Assembly (NCBI RefSeq): GCF_022682495.2
Contig: NC_071389.1
Coordinates: forward strand, 56,070,239-56,134,238
Length of the DNA stretch: 64,000 nt
Origin: Desmodus rotundus
Lineage: Eukaryota > Chordata > Mammalia > Chiroptera > Phyllostomidae
Direction: 5' to 3'
The position numbers and the translations under genes are program-made. Positions 49,327 through 60,270 of this stretch are shown in pieces. Position 1 is the stretch's first letter, and each line of letters starts with the position of its first letter. The notes beneath the pieces are model-generated. The model did no database searches. It was given only the letters and a program-made list of their open reading frames with translations, and had not been told where the DNA came from.

Positions 49327-49668
49327 TGAAAGGTTTTCAACCTTTTTCATCTCATGGCATACATAAACTAATTACTGAAATTCTGTGACACACCAGAAAA
49401 TATATTTTTTGCTAATCTGACTTTCAGATCAGCAAAATAGGTACAATTTTGATTCATTCACACCAAATGGTCACTGTTGTGTTGGCTGTTGTCATTTTTT
49501 AATTTGTCAACCTAAGGGAGTGCCCCGTGACTAAACAGTCAGGTAGTGCATGTTTTAAAAATTCTTGTGGCACATAGGTACCCTGTGGCACACCGGTACC
49601 CTGTGGCACACCAGTACTCTGTGGCATACCGGTACACTGTGTGTGGCACACCAGTTGAAAATCACTGT
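49327..49668. mobile_element. hAT-like non-autonomous element with internal 18-bp tandem repeats
   Basis: Left GGTTTTCAACCTTTTTCATC and right ...GGCACACCAGTTGAAAATCA are inverted terminal motifs typical of mammalian hAT elements. Target duplications are too decayed to define (TGCTA on both sides). Near the right end the unit TGTGGCACACCGGTACCC is repeated four times from 49566 to 49637, each copy 18 bp, followed by the terminal copy. Confidence 0.65.
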
Positions 49669-51301
49669 GCTAGGAGATGGGAAGAAATTCACCTTGTTTT
49701 CCATCATTACCTTTTGCTATCATTTTCTGCCTATTCTGCTGTGATATCTGCTTTCTTTCTTTTTCCTGCCACACCTTACCTAGGTAGGTGATAATTATGA
49801 TGGGAATCTGATCATTTCTATGACACAAAGACCTAGATGAGTTAGTCAGAATAGCTGGGGTATATTTGTTATAACAGCCCCCAAATCTCTGTGCCATAAA
49901 CCCATGAAGGTTTGAATCTCACCTATGGCCCCTGTCCACTCAGAGGGGAACCTCTGCTCAATGTAAGCACTCGGAGACACAGGTGACAAAGCAGCTGCCA
50001 CCTTATCTGTTGCTGTTCACCATGCTACAGGGCAAAAACAGCATGGTGGGTCATGCGCTGGACGGCAGAGCTTGGACCTGGAGGTAACACATACTACTTT
50101 TGCTCCACCTCTAGCCAAAGCAAGTGATGCGGTCCCACCAGCTTCATGGGGGACAGGTAAGTGCAACACTCTGACACGCCCAGGAGAAGAACGGAAAATA
50201 AGTGGTGGACAGCACTAATGATTTCCACATGAAGTGACAACTTCTTTCATTCTTGCCTTCCTAATATAATTCAAACTGGAAACACGTTTGTTTGTCTTTT
50301 AAAAAATTTTTATTATTTGGGAATATCCGGAGATGAAAACCCTCAAGACTCATTCCTCTCAATATCTTACAATTTATAAAGAAAAGGCAGAATACATGCC
50401 ACATATGCTGTTTTCAATTAATAGAAATTTTAGATGATGAAAAACCACTATAAAATAAAGAGTGAAAAACTTGGTTCTTAAAAATGCAAGAAGTGAGACA
50501 TTTCTGCATCATGCCCATGCATTGCCCAGTGGCAGCATTGCCTGAAATTGTTGCTTTTCTAATAAAGATGTTTGAAACATATTTTTGTCTTTGCACTTCC
50601 AGTTTCTTTGTAATTGAAATACCCCATGGCATTGAATTTAATTAAACTGTCAGAAAGCCTGAAGTAATATAATAGCACTGGAACAAGATGAAACTACTTT
50701 TTTTTCTTTTTCTCCAAGTGAGAACAGTCTTTTCATTTTGATCCCAATCATGACAGTAGAGGAAGTAAATCAGAATCTTGTTTAAAATTAAATGTTAGTA
50801 ATCTGGAGATGTAAGTTTATGTATCAAGTGTTCTGCTTAAAGCTTCCACAGGGAACTGTCTGCCATGCGAAAATATCAACTGCATGTAATGTGATAAAGG
50901 TATGACATGCAATTATGAGAAATAGCTTGAAGGTTTTTACATTATCAAAACACCTCATACTTGCTAGGTTTTTAGTTAATAATCTAGATAGTTTATGAAA
51001 AAAATAATGAAAAGACCATTTTACATACATCTTATTAATAAAATGGAGGCAGATTTATTGAAATCTAAAAGAAATATATTTTGGATTTGGAGTGCATTTT
51101 ACATTTCTACTTACAAAAGAATATAAACTCAGTCCTATGTTTCATATTTAATTTCACGTGAATTAATTTCAGCATTTTGTAAAATCCAAATTAAGACAAT
51201 ACCCCAAATGTTACTCAAATAAATTCAAATATTTAAAAAATACACTGTTGTTGTCATACTAACTTTCTCACATTAAATGAAGCAATCCTACACACTCAAT
51301 A

Positions 51302-51876
51302 TGAGGGGGACCCCCCAAAACCTGAAATTATCTTCTGGAGGGCAGGCCCTTGTAGTACAGGCTTCTCCCACTAGGTGAGTGTTCTAGGAATCCATTTGTA
51401 TTAGTGTACCTGCTGGTGGTGTTGTGAGAGGTTTCGTTAGGCTTTAGTGAATTTTTTTTTTTTTTTGAAGACACTTCAACATATTTGCCCATTTCATGAT
51501 GGGTGATTTATGAGCACACCTGCCCACAGAGTGCTGAGCGCTCAGCAGTTTTTGACCTAAAATGACATGACCTCCATACCCCATCCTCTCTACTCACCTG
51601 ATCTCTCCCCAAGTGACTTTTTCTGTTTCCCTGGGTGAAAAAATTCTCAAAGGGAAAGGTTCTGCTGATGTGGAAGAGGTGAAACAAAAAAATGGTAGAA
51701 GCATTAAAAGGCACCAAAATTGATGAGTTCAAAAACTGTTTTGAACAGTGGAAACAGTGTCTCAATAGGTGTATTGCATCAAATGGAGAGGAATTTAAAT
51801 GTGACTGAAGTTCAAACATGTAAGAATAAATACACAATTTTTTATAAATAAATTGTGTTTTTTTGATCCCCCTTCA
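51302..51876 (+). pseudogene. mariner element, internally deleted, with transposase remnant
   Basis: Ends TGAGGGGGACC (left, after TA 51300-51301) and, inverted at the right, TGAAGGGGGATC (before TA 51877-51878) are mariner-type terminal inverted repeats. The interior, 575 bp against about 1.3 kb for a full element, encodes on the + strand only the C-terminal part of a DD34D transposase: an SPDLSPSDFF stretch near 51596-51628, with the third catalytic Asp context, then in another frame about 51690-51810 a clean segment ending EEFKCD and a stop. The two are separated by frameshifts and stops, so the element is dead. Confidence 0.85.
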
Positions 51877-51894
51877 TACACCGACATAATTTTA

Positions 51895-52450
51895 TTTTTA
51901 AAAAATGACATTACACTAGATGTGCTGTTGTGTTCTGCACTTTTTTTAGTTCACGTCAACTCACAGAGGATATTCTTCTCAACAGCTAAATAGTATTACA
52001 TAATGTAAATGTACCATACTTCAACAATTTCCTCTTAAAGGACAGCTGTTTTTGTTTCCAGTTACATCCCTCTTTCAAATAATGCTACTTGTTTTTTTCA
52101 AATAACTCTATTTCAATAGGAATATCATTCTACCTTCTTTGTGTGTGTGTGGTGGAATTGGCAGGTTAAGGCATCCTCATTTTCACTGTTGATACGTACT
52201 GCTAAATTGTACAATGTGTGCTTCTAGAGAAAAACACCCTATTCCTGACATCACCCACCATGTATTTCAGTAATCTTTTTATTGTTACTGATCTGATTGC
52301 CAAAACTAAATCATATTTGTGTCACACTTTGCCAATTAAGTTGAGCTTCTTTTTATACTTCTGTTCGTCATTTGCCTTTCTTTTGTCTGTTGCTTGTTCC
52401 TGATCTTTATTCATTTTTAATACATTAATTTTTTTACTGACTTTTGGGAA
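51895..52450 (-). repeat. Old L1/HAL1 fragment, antisense
   Basis: AACAGCTAAATAGTATTACATAATG, CTTCAACAATTTCCTCTTAA and GCTAAATTGTACAATGTGTG run in the reverse order of the old L1 3' region. Confidence 0.55.
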
Positions 52451-52489
52451 GACTATTTGTTAAGGATATTATCTTAGTCTTTTGGGTTC

Positions 52490-53155
52490 CTGGGCCCAGT
52501 TCCTGTGTGTGTGTGTGTGTGTGTGCACCCTGCTAGTGTCTAAGAATTCAACTCAGTTCTGACAACATCTACCAAGAGATAGCATCAGATTCCACAGGCT
52601 AAGGGTTCAATTCCCAAAACACTTCCTTCTCCCTTCCGCCCCCCCCTTTCATATGCCAGCTGCAAGCTCAGGCTCTTACTTGTACTTCCGACTAACTGGC
52701 TACAGATTGGAGGTTCCAATGATCCCCCAACTCAGAATGACAATCACAAGTCCAGGTTGTTACCTGTACTTCCAATCAACTGGCTATAAATCAGAGGTTC
52801 CCACAACTCCCTCCTTATATTCAATTAATTTGCAAGAACAACTTGCAGAACTCAGAGAAGCAAATTACTAGATTGCAGGTTTATTATAAAAGGATATAAC
52901 TCAGGGAAAGCCAGATGGAAGAGATACAAAAGGCAAGGTATTTGGAAAGGGGTGTGGAGATTCCCTTCTTTCTCTCTCTGGGAATCCCACTCTTCAAGCA
53001 CCTCCATGTGTTTACCAACCCAGAAGCTCCCTGAACCCCATCTTTTTAGGTTTTTATGGGTGCTTCATCACCTAGGCTTGAATGATTAAACCATCAATCA
53101 CTGGTAATTGAGGGGAGGCAAACAATTTAGTTGAAAGCAGATATTAACACTTTGT
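52490..53155. repeat. Old LTR-like repeat with an internal tandem duplication
   Basis: GGTTTATTATAAAAGGATATAACTCAGG, CAGATGGAAGAGATACAAAAG, CCATGTGTTTACCAACCCAG and TTTTTATGGGTGCTTCATCA match a common old mammalian LTR-type repeat whose name I cannot give. A (TG)n run lies at 52505-52526. An 84-bp unit is present twice (about 52660-52743 and 52744-52812). Confidence 0.55.
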
Positions 53156-53176
53156 TTTAAATATATGTTACAAATA

Positions 53177-53409
53177 CAGTGGTACCTAGGTACTTGTTAT
53201 TAATTTGTTCTGGAACTCGTGATGGGTGCCAAGACTTACAAGTACTGAGCGCTGAAGCACTTTTTCCTCCAGGGCAGCCTTGTGACTCATACAAGTGTGA
53301 CCAGTCCTGAGCAAGTGCTGAGTGCTGAAACTTTTTTTTTTTCTTGTCAAAATGTGATGAGTACAGGATATGATGAATTCTGAAGCTGACAACTACCAAA
53401 GTATGACTG
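53177..53409. mobile_element. TA-flanked MITE (Tc1/mariner-like)
   Basis: Left end CAGTGGTACCTAGGTACTTG; inverted right end CAGTCATACTTTGG; both bounded by TA (53175-53176 and 53410-53411). 233 bp, no coding capacity. Confidence 0.65.
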
Positions 53410-53599
53410 TACCTTTCTCCCAGGCTACCATTTTCTTCTGCATTGAAGTTGTCTCACTATATAAGAATTTTACATTTGCACTTAGGCACAGAATTAATCT
53501 TTTATGAATTCTTTGTTTTGTTTCTTGTTTATAAAGTCTTCTTGTCCTCAAAGATAATAAATACATCTTCCTATAACATTTTCTACAATTAAGAGTCTA

Positions 53600-53960
53600 C
53601 CCTTCGCAACAGCTTGGATGGAACTGGAGAGCATTATACTAAGTGAAATAAGCCAGGTGGTGAAAGACAAATACCATATGATCTCACCTTTAACTGGAAC
53701 ATATTCAACAAAACAAACAAGCAAGCAAAATACAACCAGAGACATTGAAATGAAGAACAAATTGCCAGTAAGCAGAGAGGAGAGGAGAGGGGGATTATAA
53801 GGGATAATAGAGGAAGGGCCATCAAGGAACGTGTATAAAGGACAGATGGACAAAACCAAGGGGGGGTAGGTTGGAGGGTGGGAGGTGGGGATGGGTGAGT
53901 TGGGGGGCATGGTGGTGTGAAAATGGAGACAACTGTACTTGAACAACAATAAAAAAGTTT
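53600..53960 (+). mobile_element. L1 3' end (same lineage as 5938-6285)
   Basis: CAACAGCTTGGATGGAACTGG, ATTATACTAAGTGAAATAAG, ACCATATGATCTCACC, G-rich 3' UTR, and TACTTGAACAACAATAAAAA at the end. 5'-truncated insertion. Confidence 0.88.
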
Positions 53961-54189
53961 TGTTTTTTCACTTAGATTTTGTACTTTTCATGGAGTTTGT
54001 TTTTGTTTCTTGTGAGATGAGAATCTAACTTTTCTTTTTAACCTAGATGTGTAACCAACAGACCCTTCAACATGATTACAAATTTAGAAAACAATTTTTT
54101 AGTTATATTCTTAGAAATCTTTGGGTAAATTTCCATTAAGCTTTGTGAAATACTGAACTTAGCTCACTTGGCTTCCATTATGAACTATA

Positions 54190-55015
54190 GCTGGAAAACA
54201 CTAGTCTGGATTGTACAATAATAAAAGTAATATCGACACCAGTAGCCTGGTTGGTCCAGGAGTGCAAGTGGGAGCAGAGGGGAGGGGCCACAGGAGGCTA
54301 GCCCGGTGCTTGACCACAGATTCCCCACCCCCTGGGCAAAGATGCGCCAGGAAGAAGTCACTGTGCTGAGTCTGCATAGAGTTAGAACTCTCCTACTCCC
54401 TTCTGGTCTCTGGATGTGGGTGCGACCAGAGGACACAGTCGCATGTGACGGTAGAAGTCAGCACAGCAGAAGTGGGAGGTGCTGCTGTTCTGTCAGTCTA
54501 GCCTGGGAAAAAGATGGAATTGGCTGGGATGGGAGGACAGACCTTCCCAGAGCGTGCGGAAATTTGAGGACCCGGCTGGCCCACACAGATAGCAGATTTA
54601 AACAGAGGGAAGAGAGAAACATACTCTATTCCTTTTGGGTCCAGCTGGCAGGTGTGTGGGTCAGAGTGTTTGCAGACTGCCTGGTCCTGGAAGCCAGGCG
54701 GTGGATGGCGGTCCTGACAACACACTCAGACTTCAGGAGGGAGCCTGAACTGGAAAGCAACCTGCGTAGCAGTCTTGGGCTCCGAAGGACAGAGAAGGAT
54801 GGAGTGGGAATTTAGGGTATTGGGGGGGGAGCTTTAGTCCTTTTGAAAACAGCTGGATTTTGTGTTTTGTGGTTGGGGTGAGCCTGGAGATGGGGAGTCT
54901 CAGCCTCCCAAATTGTGCAACATTTTAATAAAGACCTTTTTCCTTCCCCACCAACCTGTGCCACCGGGATTTTCCTATGGGTGGTGACAGGCAGCTGAAC
55001 CCTACTGTTGTTTGG
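54190..55015 (+). mobile_element. Candidate endogenous-retrovirus solo LTR
   Basis: A GC-rich block of about 0.8 kb with a single strong AATAAA at 54927-54932 followed by CT-rich sequence, laid out like U3-R-U5. The long frame 54306-54815 (169 codons) is a consequence of its composition. The outer TG...CA boundaries and target duplication could not be fixed, and no internal viral genes adjoin it. Confidence 0.45.
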
Positions 55016-55192
55016 TAACAATATTACTCTTAGTATTCAACAATACCTCTAAGGCCTATCACCATTAAGACATGCCCTTGAGTTATTTTCCTAATAAAGA
55101 ACATACTGTTATGTAATGCTACTTTTTCTTTTTTGATATATATTTTCTGTGACCAACAACAATTTCTAGATGGTTAAGTGGGTAGTTAGGAG

Positions 55193-55562
55193 GTGTATCA
55201 GCTTGCTAGGGCTGCTATAACAAGGTGTTACAGACTGGGTGGCTTAAACAACAGAGATTTAATTCTTCACAATTCTGGAAGTTAGAAGTCTGAGATCAAG
55301 GTGCCAGGAGGGTAGACTTTTTTTCTGAGTCTTATCTCCTTGTCTTACCAATGGCTGTCTTTTTCCCTTTATGTTCTTTTGGTCAGGTCCAATGTCCTTT
55401 TTTGATAAGGACACTAGTCATATTGGATTAGAGCCACTCGAATGGTGACCTTGTTTCACCTCAATTACCTTTTCAACAATTCTATCTCCAAAGTCAGTCA
55501 CACTCTGAGGGTTAGGACTTAAACATGGGCATTTTGGATGGATACAATTTAGCCCCTGCCAA
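55193..55562 (-). mobile_element. MaLR-type LTR, antisense
   Basis: Starts GTATCAGCTTGCTAGGGCTGCTATAAC; contains CACAATTCTGGAAGTTAGAA, GTCATATTGGATTAGAGCCA, TCTATCTCCAAAGTCAGTCA; ends ATTTAGCCCCTGCCAA. Same family and orientation as 9668-10065. Confidence 0.75.
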
Positions 55563-55569
55563 GAGGATT

Positions 55570-57450
55570 TAAGCCTCTTAAAGTTACAGTGCCATTAAGG
55601 TAAAGTTACAATAAGGGGCCTGCTCATGGACTGAGCCTATTCAGGTTTGTTATCCAGTGGTTCTCAAACCTTAGCAGGCATCACTTTTACTTGCAGGGCT
55701 TGCTAAGTCAGATTGCAAGGCCCTGACCCAATGACTCATTCAGTAGCTCTTGGGTAGGCCCAGGGAACTTACATTTCTAATGAGGTTCCAGGGGAACGTC
55801 TCCGGTAATGCTGGTCTCGGGAACACACTTTGGGAACCCTGGCCTATTTAGGCTAAGCAGCCATGGACGGCATGATATGAATCTTACTAACAAAGAACCG
55901 CCAAGTTTTTGACAATACAAAATTGCACCACTATTTTAGTACTGGCAACTTAATTTCTTTCCAAAATATGTTTTTTTTTTTCCTCCAACGCCAAACAAGT
56001 TGACCTGGAAAAATGAAAGAACTATGCAGAAAGGGGACAGACAAACATGGGATGATAGAGATTGATAGTGAAAGTCCCTTACAAAAAGGAAAAGCCGACC
56101 TAAGTGAGGCCATGGTTACCTGGTTGCAAATCTTTTACAGGTGTCAAAAGGATTTTTGTTATGGAGACAGGCAAAATTCCATCGTAGTCAGAAAATATTG
56201 CTTACATTTTATAATTCTAACCAAAAGCCCCCCTCCTTTTTTTTAAAAGAAAAAGTACAAGGCTATTTGGATAAACTCTACATTTTACTTCTTACACTTC
56301 CAACATTTATAATTTTCCTGGATGTTGCATTTTCCACTTTTGTGTGAGTCCATCTGGTGTTAAAACAATCTTCTGCTCTAATTCAATACATCTTTAGTCA
56401 GTTGTTTTCTTCCCAAAGGGATACTGAAACGTTTTCAGTTTTCAAATATAATATAATATTAATACTTTCAAGACAATTAAATTATCAGTGTGGTGAATTA
56501 AAAACAATCAGAATGAAACTAGAGAATAAGTGGGCCAAAACTAAATAAAAACACTTGCACACAAATCGCATTCTACAAGCATTAAAAAAATACTGTACAA
56601 GGTCATTCATATGAGTCCAAATAAATGGTATTTATAAGGTAAGGGGGGGAAAAACACTACAGAAATAAAAGTCCAGGCTGTGCTTTTTAAAAATACAATT
56701 CTACCCAGGAAAAAGTTTCTCTCCCTTTTAAGAGTCATATATCTTTGGTTCCTGGGAGACTAACAAAGGCAAACATAAACACAGATAAAAATGTTTTAAC
56801 TAGTCACTTTAAATATATCATTCTGAAATCTTGGTGTAAAATTTGTAACACTTGGATTATTAGAAGAGTTGAAAACAACAACAGGATAGTCTCCTGAATA
56901 TTGTGACAATTTTTCATCACGTTATGATTCTGGTTTTATAAGATTAGAGATTTCCTCAGAGCAAGTGTCAAAGGAAAATGCAAAACAGAGAGCTCAAAAA
57001 TACAGCAAGAATTAAAGGACCTAAAATTAGAAGTACTACATAAGGATCTGCTTTCCAAATTGTGGTTATGCAGATATTAAAATTGTCCATTAGTGGTGTT
57101 TTAGTGACACCCTAAGAAATAATGGCATTTCCCATGAGATAGACCTCTCCAGATCTATCTAAGGCTTCTGTGGGTCTTATCTTCTTTCTGATTTGTGGCG
57201 CCTGCCTCCCAGCCCTTATTAACTGCAATAATCAGAAACTTGTGATGACTGAGGAGAGTTTTTCAAGAAGAACCCCATGTGCCAAGGACTTGAATAAAAG
57301 GAGCTTGGAGTTATGGGTGATTATGGTTTTGTTCTGTGATAAAGTGGTATAACAATTGGCTTTTGTCTCTAATGATATTAGCCTCTCAAGATGTTTCCTT
57401 AAACATGCTAACCCATCCTCCATGCCTGAGAAAATAAGGTTGCGGGTGCT
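55570..57450. other. Downstream intergenic stretch, mostly unassigned
   Basis: A weak old-repeat signature is present at about 55660-55840 (GTGGTTCTCAAACCTTAGCA, a hAT/MER5-like start). The remainder is AT-rich with nothing recognised. Confidence 0.4.
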
Positions 57451-57469
57451 TTGGTGCTGTATTTATTTT

Positions 57470-58155
57470 ATTATTTTTTAAGCCTTCAATCTGCTTTTTT
57501 AAAATTGCTTATGCTATTACAGTTGTTCTGCTCTCTCTCCCCCTCTGCCCACCTCCACCCAGCCCCACACCCTCCCTTGCCTCAGTCCATCTCCGTATTG
57601 TTGTGTGTGTCTGTGGGCCAGGCACAAATGTGCTTTGGTTAATCCTTTTACCATCTTTTATCCAGTCTCCTCTTGCCCTCAGGCAGCTGTCAGTCTGTTC
57701 CGTGCATCTATGCTTCTGTTTCTATTTTGCTTATTAGTTTATCTTTTTTATTGGATTTCACATATGAATGAAATCATGTGGTATAGTGCAATGCTGGTGG
57801 GGATACAGACTGGCGCAGTCACTATTGGAAACAATATGGAGTATCCTCTAAAAAATAAAAAAAATGGGACTCCCTTTTGACCCAGAGCTACCATGTCTGG
57901 GAATATATTCTAAGAACCCTGAATTATCAATACAAAAGAAAATAGATATATACCCCTATGTTCATAGAAGCTCTATTTACAATAGCCCAGATCTGGAAAC
58001 AGCCTAAGTGCCCATCAGTAGATGAGTGGATAAAAAAGCTGTGATACATTACACAATAGAATACTATGCGGTTAGAAGGAAGGAACTCTTGCCTTTTGCG
58101 ACAGTGTGAATAGACCTGGAGAATATTATGCTAAGTGAAATAAGCCAGTCAGTCA
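57470..58155 (-). mobile_element. L1 insertion with 5' inversion (twin priming)
   Basis: The left part, 57470 to about 57787, is L1 3' UTR in antisense (TTTATTGGATTTCACATATG). The right part, about 57788-58155, is the ORF2 3' end in sense (GTGGGGATACAGACTGGCGC, TTTACAATAGCCCAGATCTG, GTGGATAAAAAAGCTGTGAT). The parts meet almost contiguously in L1 coordinates. A 15-bp direct repeat TGCTGYATTTATTTA flanks the whole (57455-57469 and 58156-58170), so this is one insertion. Confidence 0.85.
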
Positions 58156-58174
58156 TGCTGCATTTATTTACGTC

Positions 58175-59080
58175 CACTGTAGTTTATGTTCAACTAAAAT
58201 ATTTTGGACCAGTTTGCCTTTATCATGAGAACTTATGGAGAATTTATCTTGGCTTGTGATTCAATCCAGAATGGCGATAGCAATTCATTCTGACCTAATG
58301 AATGACAACCCCTTAGCCTGTGGACTGGAATTGCTGTCATTAGAAGACCTGTATGTGTCTTTAGGAACTTTCCATAATCCTGATTTGTGGAGGGTAAGCA
58401 CGTGGGGAAAATGGTTTTAATGTCTCTAGCTTTAGAAGAAACGTTTCTGCATACTTCGAGAATGGAAGATGATCTACCATTACAGGACAAGATTGCTCTT
58501 GGAATTCAACTCCCATCAGCATTACCAGTAATTGCTTACAAGATTATTATCATCCCCTGAAATTCAATACTTCAACTGTAATTCTGAGTAAATTTTGCAA
58601 GTAGGTGAGACAGCCATTATTAAATTTGTAGCTATTAGTACTATCTGAGAAAAAAACCCAACCCCACAGTTCAACTTCTACTTGCCTGATACATCTATTT
58701 AAGGATATAAACCATTCTTTGCTCTGTTGTCTAAGAGACGGTGAATGGGTACTGAGTCCCAACGTATATGCTTCTTAATTTTGTTCTTTGCAATTGCCAC
58801 TGCAGATCAAGTTTCACCTGATCTATAGCTGCCTAGCTGTTTTCCCCCACCAGTTTGTTCACCAAAGGGTAACGACTTTCACCATTCACATTGAATGCGG
58901 AGTTTTCTTCTTAAAAAATTATTATGAGTATTTTACTTACTTGCTTTCAAATTACTTCTCTTTTTCACTGCCTTCAAAATCAAGTCCAAACTACTTAGCA
59001 TGATATACAAAGCTCTTCTTTATCTTATCTGTAGTGGATCCTTTCTGATGAGACTGAGCAGCCTAAAAACAATACTCCCT
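58175..59080. other. Downstream intergenic stretch, mostly unassigned
   Basis: Only a weak L2-like piece at about 58970-59050 (CCTTCAAAATCAAGTCCAAA). Confidence 0.4.
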
Positions 59081-59094
59081 CCTCTGAGATTTCT

Positions 59095-59324
59095 TTTATT
59101 TTTTAAAGGTTTAAAAAAAAAAGACTGTATTTATTTGTTTTTAGAGAGGGGGAAGGAGGGAGAAAGACAGGGAGAGAAACATCAATGTGTGGTTGCCTCT
59201 CACACACCTCCTACTGGGGACCTGGCCCACAACCCAGGCATGCACCCTGACTGGGAATCAAACACATGACCTCTTGGTTCATGGGCTGGGGCTCAATCCA
59301 CTAAGCCACACCAGCTAGGCCTTT
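59095..59324 (-). mobile_element. VES SINE, antisense, with target-site duplication
   Basis: Reads from the A-rich tail (as T/AAA-rich) through GTTGCCTCTCACACACCTCC, CAGGCATGCACCCTGACTGG to CAATCCACTAAGCCACACCAGC. A perfect 13-bp direct repeat CTCTGAGATTTCT flanks it at 59082-59094 and 59325-59337. Confidence 0.95.
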
Positions 59325-59339
59325 CTCTGAGATTTCTGA

Positions 59340-60270
59340 TTCTCCTTCTGTCATTACTAGGGTTGCCAATAACTGTGCTTGTACCCTGAGACCAACTGGA
59401 TTTGACCATGAGTAGGTCTCTTTATCAAGTTGTGAAAATCAGATGCTCTTGCCTGAAATTTTAAATTCATAAACATATCAATTATCTAATTTGCCTTTAC
59501 TTGGTATGATTATTCCATATGTTAGTGTGTCATTTCAAATATACAAAATCTATAGCTTGGAGGTGCTGTTAGCTTAAAAGCAGAGAGAAAGGATTAAAAC
59601 CACTCTCTGAAGCTTTGGCTATGCTGCTGCCATAAAGAAAAACTTAAATGTGGTGATAGAATTAAAGAGCATATAAATTACCTAATTTACTGAACAGAAC
59701 ATGGGAAGCATTAACAACAATCCCATTTGTCTAATGTTAATTAAAGTTCTTAAAGGATTTTATATTTAGTATATCTATGCCATATGCTACTCATTAATTT
59801 TTTCGTTTTATTTTTTCAGAAATATCTGCATTGTAGATATGTTTAATAAATAAACATTCAGAAGGGATATACTTTCTTTAAAATAAGTACTTGTTTCCAG
59901 TTGATAATTGGCTTTAAGAAGTTTTGTAAAATCACTTGCCATTGCTAGTGCTTATGTACTTCTACACCAGTTGCAAGGGGCCAGCCAGGAAAGGGGAAAT
60001 GTGTGTGTGTAGGGCATAGAGTAGAAAATACATATACTCTATTCTAGCCATTGTGCTTGATGCACATTTCTTTTTTGAGGGGTGTGGCAGGGGTAAGTAG
60101 TCTTATTTTCATTTTTCTAATTGCCTCAAATTTAATAGACTTCCACTGGAGAAAATGTGAAGGGTGAAAAAGAAAAATATATTTTTATAAAGCTATATCC
60201 TTTCTCTGCATCCATGTTTACTATATATAAATTTTAAATTAATGTAATGCTTAATTTTTAATTACTTAAA
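59340..60270. other. Downstream intergenic stretch, unassigned
   Basis: AT-rich; no recognised repeat or gene. Confidence 0.4.

Noticed and set aside
53548..53949. 133-codon antisense frame
   Set aside because: It is the reverse strand of an L1 3' UTR; the same frame appears at 6016-6348 in the sister L1 copy.
54205..54240. A Helitron (HeliBat-like) 5' end, because of ACAATAATAAAAGTAATATC
   Set aside because: Resembles the recalled HeliBat start only loosely, and no CTAG end with a preceding hairpin was found at the far side.
54306..54815. 169-codon frame downstream of PTGFR
   Set aside because: Lies in a GC-rich LTR-like block; no conserved motif or splice context suggesting a gene.
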